This document shows, piece by piece, positions 26,043 through 33,731 of a stretch of 64,000 nucleotides of DNA (within the stretch, counting starts at the first letter, position 1; each line of letters starts with the position of its first letter). The notes under the pieces were generated by a model. That model had not been told where the DNA came from. It saw only the letters and a program-made list of their open reading frames with translations, and ran no database searches. The position numbers and the translations under genes are program-made. The DNA comes from Hypericibacter adhaerens (GTDB lineage: Bacteria > Pseudomonadota > Alphaproteobacteria > Dongiales > Dongiaceae): NCBI RefSeq assembly GCF_008728835.1, contig NZ_CP042582.1, positions 3,620,217 to 3,684,216 of the forward strand, read 5' to 3'.

Positions 26043-27103
26043 TGTCCCGGCTCGACGCTTCCGAACTGGCACGCCGGCTCGCGCGCAATGCCGAGGCGGT
26101 GTGCCGCCACTACCTGTCCAACGGCCACCGCGAGGGCCGCTACTGGATGGTGGGCGACGTGCGCAACACACCCGGCCGCTCGATGTTTGTGCGCCTCATC
26201 GGCCCGGAGAGCGGCAAGGGCGCGGCCGGCAAGTGGACCGACGCCGCGACCGGCGAGCATGGCGACCTGCTCGACGTCATCCGCGAGACCTGCGGCCTCG
26301 TGGATTTCGCGGACGTCGCGAGGGAGGCGCGCGCCTTCCTCAGCCTGCCGCAGCCCGAGCCGCAGGCGAGCGAGCGTCGGCGCACGATCCAGCCAGCTCC
26401 AACGGGTTCGCCGGAAGCCGCGCGGCGGCTGTTCGCCATGTCGCGGCCGATCCACGGCACGCTGGTCGAGACGTATCTCCGCCGGCGCGGCATTACGTCT
26501 TTGCACGGAACCGGATCGCTGCGCTTCCACCCGCGCTGCTACTACCGGCCGGACGAGCATTCCGCCACGGAGACCTGGCCCGCCATGATCGCCGCCGTCA
26601 CCGATCTCGACGGCCGCCTCACCGGCGCGCACCGGACCTGGCTCGATCCCGACGGCTTCGACCCCGTCCGTCTCGGCAAGGCGCCGATCGACACGCCGCG
26701 CCGCGCGATGGGCGATCTTCTCGGACACGCCGTCCGCTTCGGCGTCGCTGGCGAAGTTATGGCCGCAGGCGAAGGCATCGAGACCATGCTGTCGCTGAGG
26801 ATGGCGCTGCCCGACATGCCGATGGTCGCCGCCCTCTCGGCCGCCCATCTCTCGGCCATCCTCTTCGCCGACACACTGCGCCGGCTCTACATCGCGCGTG
26901 ACGACGACCCGGCCGGCGATGGCGCGATGGCCGCGCTGATCGAGCGCGCGTCCGACGACGGCATCGAGGCGATCGTACTCTCGCCAAGGCTCGCCGACTT
27001 CAACGAGGATCTCCGGATGCTCGGCCCCGACGCGCTGCGGGCAGCCCTTCGGGCGCAGATCGCGTCCCGGGATGCCGCCCGCTTCATGGCCGACGCCGCA
27101 TAG
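26042..27103 (+). CDS. Toprim domain protein (DUF7146-type)
   Basis: The protein has 353 residues and starts at the ATG sharing one base with the preceding stop. The N-terminal 120 residues (CRHYLSNGHREGRYWMVGDVRNTPGRSMFVRL) form the DUF7146-like part and the C-terminal part is toprim: EGIETMLSL gives the catalytic Glu (about 243) and IARDDDPAG the DxD motif (about 287). Toprim proteins of this group resemble phage P4-type primases; a primase-like role in complementary strand synthesis after transfer is inferred. Confidence 0.85.
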   Translation: MSRLDASELARRLARNAEAVCRHYLSNGHREGRYWMVGDVRNTPGRSMFVRLIGPESGKGAAGKWTDAATGEHGDLLDVIRETCGLVDFADVAREARAFLSLPQPEPQASERRRTIQPAPTGSPEAARRLFAMSRPIHGTLVETYLRRRGITSLHGTGSLRFHPRCYYRPDEHSATETWPAMIAAVTDLDGRLTGAHRTWLDPDGFDPVRLGKAPIDTPRRAMGDLLGHAVRFGVAGEVMAAGEGIETMLSLRMALPDMPMVAALSAAHLSAILFADTLRRLYIARDDDPAGDGAMAALIERASDDGIEAIVLSPRLADFNEDLRMLGPDALRAALRAQIASRDAARFMADAA

Positions 27104-27243
27104 CCCTGATGAATGTGGACGTGCGGCCGGAGCGGATGATGGGGCTCGCCATCACGCCGGCGGCCGATGCTCCGAGGCGCCGGAGAGAGCCGCGCCCGCG
27201 GCCTTCCTGAGAGGCGAACGGGACGGCAAGCGGCCCGGCCCGG

Positions 27244-27342
27244 CAATGGCTGCGGCCGGCTATTTTCCGCCGGCGCTGACGCGCCTTTGCATCGCGAGGC
27301 AAAATAGCCGGCCTTCGCCATCCTCCGCTGGCGCTTCGGCCC
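27244..27342. repeat. Inverted-repeat element A upstream of the DUF2493 gene
   Basis: A 13-bp perfect inverted repeat, GGCCGGCTATTTT (27254-27266) and AAAATAGCCGGCC (27301-27313), encloses 34 nt and is followed by a GCCATCCTCCGCTG segment. A related element lies at 29972-30066 before the DUF736 gene. The rest of the gene-free stretch 27104-27437 holds no recognisable gene. Confidence 0.6.
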
Positions 27343-27437
27343 TCCGCTTCGCTCCGGGTGCAGGGCCGGCCCGCCCGCCGTCTTCCGTCGCCATGAAGGC
27401 CGCGAGGGTCGCGGCCAATCCAGCGACGGAGCATCCC

Positions 27438-28361
27438 ATGACCAGCGACGACGACTTCGAGCCCCACCACAGCGCGTCTGCGACCGACCACGTCCTCACC
27501 GAGCTTCAGCTCTACGGCTTCCGCCCCTTCCAGGACGAACCCGACCCGCGCCCGCTTCCCGAAGGCAATGCCGTTGCCGGGGCCATCGCCGACATCTTCG
27601 ACGCCCTCATCGCCACCCTCGGCGACACCCGCCTCGAGCCCGATCTCGAGGACCTGCTCTGGTCGACCGTGAACCTCTTCCACCGTGCCGCCGACCGCGT
27701 CGCGCGCGAGCTCGACGACAACGAGCAGGCGCAGCGCCGCAGCCAGCGCGAGCAAGACGGCACCGAGGTCAAGTCCGTCGAGCTGGAGCGGCTCATCGCC
27801 GAGGGCCAGACGCTCATCGAGCGCCGCGACGCCTTCGAGCTGATGCGCGACCAGGCCTGCCATCACTTCGAGCGCCACACCGGCTCGGCCTGGCGGCCGC
27901 GCAACGGCTCGCTCGTCAACCACCGCGCCATGACCGCGGCGATGATCGACAGCCGCGACTTCCTCGCCGCGAAGAAGCGCGCCGAGACTGAAATGCTGCT
28001 GCCGCCGGGCCCGAAAATCGCGCTCAGCGGCGGGCTCGACTTCAACGATCATCGCCTGATCTGGGCCAAGCTCGACCAGGTGCACGCCAGGCACCCCGAC
28101 ATGGTGCTCATGCACGGCGGCTCGCCGAAGGGTGCCGAGCGCATCGCCGCACGATGGGCCGATCACCGCAACGTGCCGCAGATCGCCTTCAAGCCGAACT
28201 GGACGAAGCACGCCAAGGCCGCGCCATTCAAGCGCAACGATGCCATGCTGGACGTGCCGCCGATCGGCGTCATGATCTTCCCCGGCACGGGCATCCAGGA
28301 AAACCTCGCCGACAAGGCGAAGAAGCTCGGCATCCCGGTCTGGCGGTTCGGCGGCGCGTGA
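27438..28361 (+). CDS. DUF2493 (SLOG-like) protein
   Basis: The protein has 307 residues. The C-terminal 120 residues match DUF2493: KIALSGGLDFNDHRLIWAKLDQVHARHPDMVLMHGGSPKGAERIAARWADHRNVPQIAF, a Rossmann-like nucleotide-binding fold of the SLOG/YspA group. The N-terminal 180 residues are helical. SLOG domains bind nucleotide-derived ligands in several stress and defence systems, but the role of this element-borne version is unknown. Confidence 0.85.
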   Translation: MTSDDDFEPHHSASATDHVLTELQLYGFRPFQDEPDPRPLPEGNAVAGAIADIFDALIATLGDTRLEPDLEDLLWSTVNLFHRAADRVARELDDNEQAQRRSQREQDGTEVKSVELERLIAEGQTLIERRDAFELMRDQACHHFERHTGSAWRPRNGSLVNHRAMTAAMIDSRDFLAAKKRAETEMLLPPGPKIALSGGLDFNDHRLIWAKLDQVHARHPDMVLMHGGSPKGAERIAARWADHRNVPQIAFKPNWTKHAKAAPFKRNDAMLDVPPIGVMIFPGTGIQENLADKAKKLGIPVWRFGGA

Positions 28362-28369
28362 GCGCCGCC
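28350..28369 (+). terminator. Hairpin overlapping the DUF2493 stop codon
   Basis: GGCGGCGC (28350-28357) pairs with GCGCCGCC (28362-28369) around GTGA, with the stop codon TGA in the loop. No U-run follows. Confidence 0.5.
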
Positions 28370-28433
28370 AGTCAAGTAACTTGCACCGTCGACTCTCTGC
28401 CAAATGGCATCGGGCAGAGTTATGAGAGGAAGC

Positions 28434-28928
28434 ATGCAACCGCACTACGAACTTCGGCCTGTCGATGTGAGCGATCTGCCGTTGCTGGCCAAGTGGTCGT
28501 CAAGACCTCACGTGGCGCGTTGGTTTGGTGGCGCCGGCCCAGACGCCGACGAATTGAACGACACCCGCATAGCCATGTGGATCGCTATGCTTGGATCCCA
28601 GCCCTTTGCTTATATTCATGACTACGATGTCCACGCATGGTCACCTCACCACTTCGATTTCCTGCCTCCCGGCTCACGTGGCATCGACATGTATATCGGC
28701 GACCCCGAACTGGTTGGTCTAGGTCATGGCTCGCGACTGCTGCGCCAGCACTCAGATGTTCTCATGAGCCGTGGCGCACCGGCGCTTGGAATAGACCCAC
28801 ATCCCGACAATCATGCCGCCATTCGGGCGAACGAGAAGGCAGGCTTCACCGTTGTCAGCGGGCCGACCGAGACGCAGTGGGGCCGGGTTCTCCTGATGAC
28901 GCGGAACTCGAACAGGCCCCATATGTGA
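28434..28928 (+). CDS. GNAT acetyltransferase, AAC(6')-like
   Basis: The protein has 164 residues from the ATG at 28434 (GAGAGGA just upstream); in-frame ATGs at 28422 and 28404 are alternatives. RGIDMYIGDPELVGLGHGSRLLRQ supplies the acetyl-CoA loop region and GIDPHPDNHAAIRANEKAGF the C-terminal GNAT signature; this layout is that of aminoglycoside 6'-N-acetyltransferases. The AT content is higher than in neighbouring genes and it has its own small intergenic region, which suggests cargo inserted in the core. Substrate is not known. Confidence 0.75.
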   Translation: MQPHYELRPVDVSDLPLLAKWSSRPHVARWFGGAGPDADELNDTRIAMWIAMLGSQPFAYIHDYDVHAWSPHHFDFLPPGSRGIDMYIGDPELVGLGHGSRLLRQHSDVLMSRGAPALGIDPHPDNHAAIRANEKAGFTVVSGPTETQWGRVLLMTRNSNRPHM

Positions 28929-29142
28929 TTCCTTCGGTCGAACCCGCCAATAGGCGCTAGGACGCTATCCTTCGCGAGATCAACCATAGCGTTCGTTGGC
29001 TCAACGCGTGCGGCAGCCAGACCGCAGAGCTTACGGCGCGATCCCGCTCGCAGAGACGCCCTATTTCGCCTACACTATCAATGTGCCGTGGTGGTGGTGG
29101 AAGGCGCGACCGTCAGATCCTTGTCTCTCGGAGGCCGCCACC

Positions 29143-29583
29143 ATGATTGTCGTCAGTATTCTCGCCAGCTTAGCCGCCATCGGCGTCATCTGCTGTCTCT
29201 TGTTCTACCTTGCCGTCTATGCGCTGCCGCTGTTCGCGGGCGTCACGGCAGGCGTCTGGGCGTATGGCACAGGTGCCGGCTGGCTCGGCGGAATCGCCGT
29301 TGGGGCTGTCGCCGGCCTCGCAACCCTTCTGGCCGGACATCTCCTGCTCGCATTCGTCAGGCCGCTCTGGCTGCGGCTCATGATTGCTGCCGCCTTTGTC
29401 GCACCGGCGGCCATCGCCGGCTATCACGCGACACATGGCATCGTGAAGCACACGATGCCCTCCGAAACCTGGCAGGTCGTCTTCTCGCTGGTCGGAGCCG
29501 TCGTCGTCGGCATCACCACCTTCGCGCGGCTGGCGACGCTGGCCCCGCCCCGTGGGACCGGCCAAGGCGTGGCGCGCGCCTGA
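29143..29583 (+). CDS. Small integral membrane protein
   Basis: The protein has 146 residues from the ATG at 29143 with CGGAGG 10 nt upstream. Four or five hydrophobic segments are visible (MIVVSILASLAAIGVICCLLFYL, a Gly/Ala-rich pair, LMIAAAFVAPAAIAGY, and VVFSLVGAVVVGITTF). No family was recognised. The gene stands alone between two gene-poor stretches. Confidence 0.65.
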   Translation: MIVVSILASLAAIGVICCLLFYLAVYALPLFAGVTAGVWAYGTGAGWLGGIAVGAVAGLATLLAGHLLLAFVRPLWLRLMIAAAFVAPAAIAGYHATHGIVKHTMPSETWQVVFSLVGAVVVGITTFARLATLAPPRGTGQGVARA

Positions 29584-29971
29584 GGCCGTTCCGGCTACCG
29601 GCATGACGACATCACGCCGCCTGCGATCTCCTCCTCGCCTGTTGGCAATCTGAGGTGTGGATGAGCGCCGGGTCGCGCTGACCCATCGGTCGCGGACCGC
29701 GTTGGAACGCGGTGTTGGCCCGCGTGACAGATCTCCATGCCCTCGAAGGCAGCGGGCTGGTCGCACGCCTGTCCCTGCTCATCGGGAGCCTTGATGCGGC
29801 CGGTCGCCTCGACGCGGGATGAGCGCCGTGCACCGACCCCGCCGTCCCCCTCGGTTGCACGATGGAGGCGCCAGGTTCTCCTTGATCGTCTCTGCCTGAT
29901 CGAGCGCTCCATGCGGCCTCTTTGATGGGCTGATCTGGCCGCAGGCCGGCTTCGCCTCGATCGCCTATGCC
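29584..29971. other. Gene-poor stretch
   Basis: No convincing coding frame, ribosome site or repeat was found here on either strand. The stretch may contain decayed sequence. It leads into the inverted-repeat element at 29972. Confidence 0.35.
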
Positions 29972-30066
29972 GCAATGGCGCCGGTCGACTTTCTTCCCCT
30001 GGGCTGCGCCCATTCCTCGCGAAACAAGAAAGTCTCCCGGCCGCCATCCTCCGCTGCGCTCCGGCC
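29972..30066. repeat. Inverted-repeat element B upstream of the DUF736 gene
   Basis: GACTTTCTT (29987-29995) pairs with AAGAAAGTC (30026-30034) around 30 nt. Flanks and loop match element A at 27244: GCAATGGC before the stem, GCGCC and CGCGA in the loop, and GCCATCCTCCGCTG after it. The stem bases differ between A and B on both arms. Confidence 0.6.
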
Positions 30067-30160
30067 TGCGAGCAGGTGCGGCGTCGATCGCCCGCGGCCT
30101 GCCGATCGCCATCGAGGCCGCAATGGTGCGGGCTCGAAGCAGACATCGAGGAGAACCACC

Positions 30161-30484
30161 ATGGCGACCATCGGCACCTTCAAGAAGTCCGGCAACGAGT
30201 TCGTCGGCCAGATCGTCACCCTCAGCGTCCAAGCCAAGAACGTCCGTATCGTCCCCGAAGCCAACCGCTCCGGCGAGAACGCCCCCAGCCACCGCGTCTT
30301 CGCGGGCCGCGTCGAGATCGGCGCCGCCTGGGCCAAGCGCTCCAACGAGGGCCGCGACTATCTGGGCCTCAAGCTCGACGATCCGAGCTTCACCGCCCCG
30401 ATCTACGCCAACCTCTTCGACGACGAGGACGGCGACGGCTACAGCCTGATCTGGTCCCGCCCGAACCGCCGCAACGGCGAGTGA
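30161..30484 (+). CDS. DUF736 family protein (first copy)
   Basis: The protein has 107 residues and matches DUF736 along its whole length: MATIGTFKKSGNEFVGQIVTL at the start and GLKLDDPSFTAPIYANLFDDEDG near the end. DUF736 proteins are small beta-rich proteins found in nearly all conjugative elements of this type; their function is unknown. Ribosome site GAGGAG lies 9 nt upstream. A diverged second copy lies at 35715. Confidence 0.92.
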   Translation: MATIGTFKKSGNEFVGQIVTLSVQAKNVRIVPEANRSGENAPSHRVFAGRVEIGAAWAKRSNEGRDYLGLKLDDPSFTAPIYANLFDDEDGDGYSLIWSRPNRRNGE

Positions 30485-30496
30485 GGCGCGAGCCCC

Positions 30497-30527
30497 AGGC
30501 CCCGCCCGGAATGCCCGGGCGGGGCCT
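30497..30527 (+). terminator. Strong hairpin after the DUF736 gene
   Basis: AGGCCCCGCCCGG (30497-30509) pairs perfectly with CCGGGCGGGGCCT (30515-30527), 12 nt after the stop. There is no U-run, as is common in GC-rich alphaproteobacteria. Confidence 0.65.
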
Positions 30528-30634
30528 GTCCCGCCGACTGCGGCCGGCTCGGCAAAGCGACCGAATCGGTTCGGCGCGATTTGCCCAACTTCCCGTCCTT
30601 GGCCGCCATTTTCCCTCGCCTCGCCGACCAAGAG

Positions 30635-30701
30635 CGACTATTTTAGTCGTAGTTCTGGCACGCTCGATCGACCCGGTGGGAGGTGATCATGCATGATCAC
30701 C
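30635..30701 (+). promoter_or_regulatory. Operator region of the XRE regulator
   Basis: CGACTA-TTT-TAGTCG (30635-30649) lies in an AT-rich patch that may contain the promoter. A perfect 20-bp palindrome, GGTGATCATGCATGATCACC (30682-30701), spans the ATG of the XRE gene at 30693. Binding there would block both transcription and translation, which suggests autoregulation. Confidence 0.55.
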
Positions 30702-30944
30702 GCCCGACAATCGCGGGCCGCTCGCGCGCTGCTGGGATGGACGCAGGAGACGCTCGCCGACAAGGCCCTGGTATCGCTGACGGCGCTGAAGCGCCTGGAG
30801 TCGGGCCATCGCGCCATTTACGAGTCGACGGAAGATCAGGTCCGTCGCACGCTGGAGGCCAACGGCATCGTCTTCCTGTCGTCAGACCAGGGCGAAGGAG
30901 TGATGCTTGTCCGCGCGAAGGCCGAGACCCGCAAGAACCGATGA
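30693..30944 (+). CDS. XRE-family helix-turn-helix regulator
   Basis: The protein has 83 residues. The HTH covers about residues 3-55 (ARQSRAARALLGWTQETLADKALVSLTALKRLESG), followed by a short tail with FLSSDQGEGVML, as in small XRE regulators of conjugative elements. GGGAGG lies 10-15 nt upstream. A palindrome covers its start codon. It probably sets expression of the DUF736/transfer genes. Confidence 0.88.
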   Translation: MITARQSRAARALLGWTQETLADKALVSLTALKRLESGHRAIYESTEDQVRRTLEANGIVFLSSDQGEGVMLVRAKAETRKNR

Positions 30945-30968
30945 TCCCGCGGGGCGCCGCGGGCATCG
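30939..30968 (+). terminator. Hairpin at the XRE stop codon
   Basis: CCCGCGG (30946-30952) pairs with CCGCGGG (30957-30963) around GGCG, extended by CGATG (30939-30943) with CATCG (30964-30968) across a 2-nt bulge. The XRE stop codon lies inside the stem. Confidence 0.5.
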
Positions 30969-31082
30969 ATCCTTCGTGCCGACGCGTCGCCTTGCGCTCA
31001 GCGCCCCAGGGCGTAGCGTCAACAGCTCGTCGACGCGCGCCAGCGTCGGCCCGCGGGGTTCAGTTTGACACACGATCCGTTC

Positions 31083-31328
31083 ATGGACGAACCGCCGCAG
31101 AGCGCCGTTCTGACCAGCTACGACCGCGCGCACATGAAGCTCTATCTGCGCCTGCTCGACGCCGAGACGGACGGTGCTGATTGGCGCGAGGCGGTAGAGC
31201 TGCTCTTCGGGATCGATCCCACGAAGGAACCGGAGCGCGCCAGCCGCGTGCATCGCAGTCATCTGGCGCGCGCCCGCTGGATGACCGAGCAGGGCTACCG
31301 GCAGCTCGCCCGTGAGACGGACAAGTGA
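31083..31328 (+). CDS. DUF2285 family protein
   Basis: The protein has 81 residues from the ATG at 31083; a TTG at 31065 is an alternative. LTSYDRAHMKLYLRLLDAETDGADWREAVELLFGIDP and HLARARWMTEQGYRQL are characteristic of DUF2285, a small DNA-binding-like module of unknown function that clusters with RepA and transfer regulators in these elements. No clear ribosome site is visible. Confidence 0.8.
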   Translation: MDEPPQSAVLTSYDRAHMKLYLRLLDAETDGADWREAVELLFGIDPTKEPERASRVHRSHLARARWMTEQGYRQLARETDK

Positions 31329-31455
31329 TGCCCATACGTGATGCCGTGACGGCATCGCGTGTTGCACAAAACGGGACTTCTCCAAGCTCGATCAACCCGT
31401 AATCGTATCTCCTCCTTCGCACGCGCCCGGCCCGCGGGTCGGGGGAGGAAACAGA

Positions 31456-32227
31456 ATGGGGCCCGACACATCGCGCTGGCGCTCGTCCGACACCTACGAC
31501 TACCTGGATCAGCTCGTCGCGCCTGACCTTGCCTGGGAATACCTGAGGCGCAACGCCGTCTATCAACGGGATTTTGCCGAAAGCACGCGCTCCCCCGACG
31601 CGACCGAGCGCCTTGCCGCGACGATCCAGCGGCGCTGGGGGCTCCGCTTTCGCGATCGATCCCACGCTCGATGCGACCGCAGCGACCGTATTCTGGGCGC
31701 CAGACATTGACCCGGGCACGGTTATTCTCACGACCGTTCCTGCCGCATCGACCGTCGAGAGCACCGTCCTTCCCGAACTCGATCCGCATACTGGCCGCGC
31801 TGGTTCCGATGGAATGAGCATTGTCCATGGCCGCGGGTCGAGGACCGTGCGGCTCCTGATCCTGTCCGATGCTTCGCCGGCGAACCCGCTCGTAGCCCTG
31901 GTTTCACTGGGAGCCGACGGGCTTGACCGGATCGAGGCGGTCACGCGCCTCTGGCGGGCCATCAACGGCCGGCGCGTCCCGGCCGACGCGAGGCTAACGA
32001 GCCAGCAGCGACGACGGCTCCGCCGCATGCTTCAGGCCGTCGACGGGCGCCACGAAGGCGCGAGCTATCGCGAGATCGCCGAGGCGATCTTCGGGGCCGC
32101 GCGCGTTGCCGATTCCCCCTGGAAAACCTCCGCGCTTCGCGACGCGACGATCGACCTCGTGAAGGACGGCCTCGCGCTGATCGCCGGGGGCTATCGCTCC
32201 CTCCTGCGCCGCCGCCGCCGCCCATAG
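31456..32227 (+). pseudogene. DUF6499/DUF2285 regulator, frameshifted
   Basis: The N-terminal part (SDTYDYLDQLVAPDLAWEYLRRNAVYQRDFAE) is DUF6499-like and reads from 31456. After RRWGLRF the frame ends, and the rest (AIDPTLDATAATVFWAPDIDPG... to LRRRRRP, with a C-terminal DUF2285) continues in the next frame to 32227. One extra base near 31636-31651, close to a run of five Gs, joins them into a normal 256-residue protein. A real frameshift or a sequencing error are both possible. Confidence 0.75.
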
Positions 32228-32358
32228 CTCGGGCCGCCGCGGGGGTGCGATTTTGGCATCCGCATCTTCGCCATCCCCCAACCTCCTGCCCCTCCGCCAC
32301 CGTGGCCGCCAAGCGCCGGATCTGGCCGGCGACCTGAACGAACGCCCGGAGGTGCGAC

Positions 32359-32634
32359 ATGACCAATCTCGCCGGCTTTCCGCCGCGCTTCTTGCGGACG
32401 CCGGAGGCCGCCGACTTCCTCGGCCTCTCCAGCCGGACACTGGAGAAGCATCGCACCTACGGAACCGGGCCGGCCTACCGGAAGCTCGGCGGCCGCGTCG
32501 TCTATGCCCTCGACGATCTCAAGGCCTGGGCCGACCGCGGCGCGGTCACCTCGACGTCCGACCCGCGCGGCTCCGTGCTGCCGGCGAAGCGCCACGGCCC
32601 CGCCCCGATGCAGGCTGGCCGGGACCGCCGTTGA
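32359..32634 (+). CDS. AlpA/excisionase-like helix-turn-helix protein
   Basis: The protein has 91 residues. FLRTPEAADFLGLSSRTLEKHRTYGTGPAYRKLGGRVVYALDDLKAWAD is the MerR-like winged helix of AlpA and excisionase proteins. GGAGG lies 9 nt upstream. It sits directly before repA and may regulate replication or excision; no integrase is in this window. Confidence 0.88.
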   Translation: MTNLAGFPPRFLRTPEAADFLGLSSRTLEKHRTYGTGPAYRKLGGRVVYALDDLKAWADRGAVTSTSDPRGSVLPAKRHGPAPMQAGRDRR

Positions 32635-32644
32635 GGTACCGGCC

Positions 32645-33523
32645 ATGTCCCCGGCGCGACGCAATGGCGAGCGCGAGCAGCTCGATCTCTTCCGGGCGCT
32701 GCCGGGCGACCTCGCGCCGCGCGACGCGCAGGACCTCATGGCCTATCCCTTCTTCTCGCTCGCCAAGTCGAAGCGGCTGACGCCTATCGACTTCAAGGCC
32801 GGCATGATCGTCATCCGCGTCGAAGCGGTCCCGGAGCACGGCATGGCGACCATCTGGGACGCCGACGTGCTGATCTGGGCGGCCTCGCAGATCGTCGAGG
32901 CGCGCGATCTAGGCCTGCGGCCGTCACGCCTGATGGCGGCGACGCCCTACGAGATCCTCTCCTTCATCGGCCGCGGCGTGAGCGTGCGCGACTATGACCG
33001 GCTGAAAGCCGCTCTCGACCGCTTGCAGTCGACCACCGTGGCGACGTCGATCCGCCAGCCGACCGAGCGGCGGATGCATCGCTTCTCCTGGATCAACGAA
33101 TGGAAAGAGCGAGCGGACGCGCATGGCCGTCCGCTCGGCCTCGAGCTGATCGTGCCGGACTGGTTTTACGCCGCCGTCCTCGACGACGCGCTGGTGCTGA
33201 CCATCGACCGCGCCTACTTCCGCCTGACCGGCGGTCTCGAGCGCTGGCTCTACCGCCTGGTGCGCAAGCATGGTGGCCGCCAGCCGTCCGGCTGGAGCTT
33301 CGACATCGCGTATCTCCACGCAAAGTCCGGCAGCCTCTCGCCGCTCAAGCACTTCGCCTACGACCTGCGTGAGATCGTCCGCCAGCAGACGCTGCCCGGC
33401 TACCGGCTGACCATCGAGCAGCCGCCAGACGCCCCCGAACGCCTCGCCTTCGCTCCAATCGATCCCACCGCCCTCGCTTCGCCAAGGAAGCGCACGGCCT
33501 CTCGCGCTGGGGACAAGCTGTGA
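32645..33523 (+). CDS. repA: RepA-type replication initiator
   Basis: The protein has 292 residues and matches the replication initiator protein A family (RPA): QDLMAYPFFSLAKSKRLTPIDF at the start, RLMAATPYEILSFIGRGVS and RAYFRLTGGLERWLYRLVRKHGG in the middle. It is followed immediately by three iterons. The family includes plasmid initiators and many integrative-element versions; both need an origin, which the iterons would supply. Confidence 0.88.
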   Translation: MSPARRNGEREQLDLFRALPGDLAPRDAQDLMAYPFFSLAKSKRLTPIDFKAGMIVIRVEAVPEHGMATIWDADVLIWAASQIVEARDLGLRPSRLMAATPYEILSFIGRGVSVRDYDRLKAALDRLQSTTVATSIRQPTERRMHRFSWINEWKERADAHGRPLGLELIVPDWFYAAVLDDALVLTIDRAYFRLTGGLERWLYRLVRKHGGRQPSGWSFDIAYLHAKSGSLSPLKHFAYDLREIVRQQTLPGYRLTIEQPPDAPERLAFAPIDPTALASPRKRTASRAGDKL

Positions 33524-33529
33524 ATCGCC

Positions 33530-33593
33530 TCGTGCTATCAGGGACCCGGCCTGTCGTGCCATCGGGGACCCGATCCTCGTGCTATCGGGGACC
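33530..33593 (+). repeat. Three iterons, candidate origin of replication
   Basis: Direct repeats of the consensus TCGTGCYATCRGGGACC lie at 33530-33546, 33554-33570 and 33577-33593, with starts 24 and 23 bp apart, roughly two helical turns. They begin 6 bp after the repA stop. Same-face spaced repeats next to the initiator gene are typical of iteron plasmids. Confidence 0.75.
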
Positions 33594-33594
33594 G

Positions 33595-33620
33595 GAATCG
33601 TCGAATCCGTTCGACGATTC
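33595..33620. repeat. 11-bp inverted repeat between the iterons and parA
   Basis: GAATCGTCGAA (33595-33605) and TTCGACGATTC (33610-33620) form a perfect inverted repeat with a 4-nt loop. It may be the repA terminator, part of the origin or a centromere-like site for the partition genes. Confidence 0.55.
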
Positions 33621-33654
33621 AGGGTGCTGTGGCAGCCGTAACTCTTCTAACCAG

Positions 33655-33673
33655 GATTCCTTCGGAATCTTTC
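33655..33673 (+). terminator. Weak terminator-like hairpin
   Basis: GATTCC (33655-33660) pairs with GGAATC (33664-33669) around TTC and is followed by TTTCT. It lies in the least GC-rich part of the repA-parA gap. Confidence 0.4.
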
Positions 33674-33731
33674 TAACGGCCGCTCCGAAATCCACACCTG
33701 TGCATGAGCGCCGCCGAGAGCGGGGCACGCC

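Noticed and set aside
23412..26171. Open frame of 919 codons antisense to the methylase/helicase gene
   Set aside because: It mirrors a gene with clear helicase motifs and has the Arg/Ala/Leu-rich composition of a GC-driven shadow frame.
30601..30634. Third copy of the long-loop inverted repeat
   Set aside because: GCCGCCATTTTCCC resembles the left arm of element A, but no matching right arm follows.
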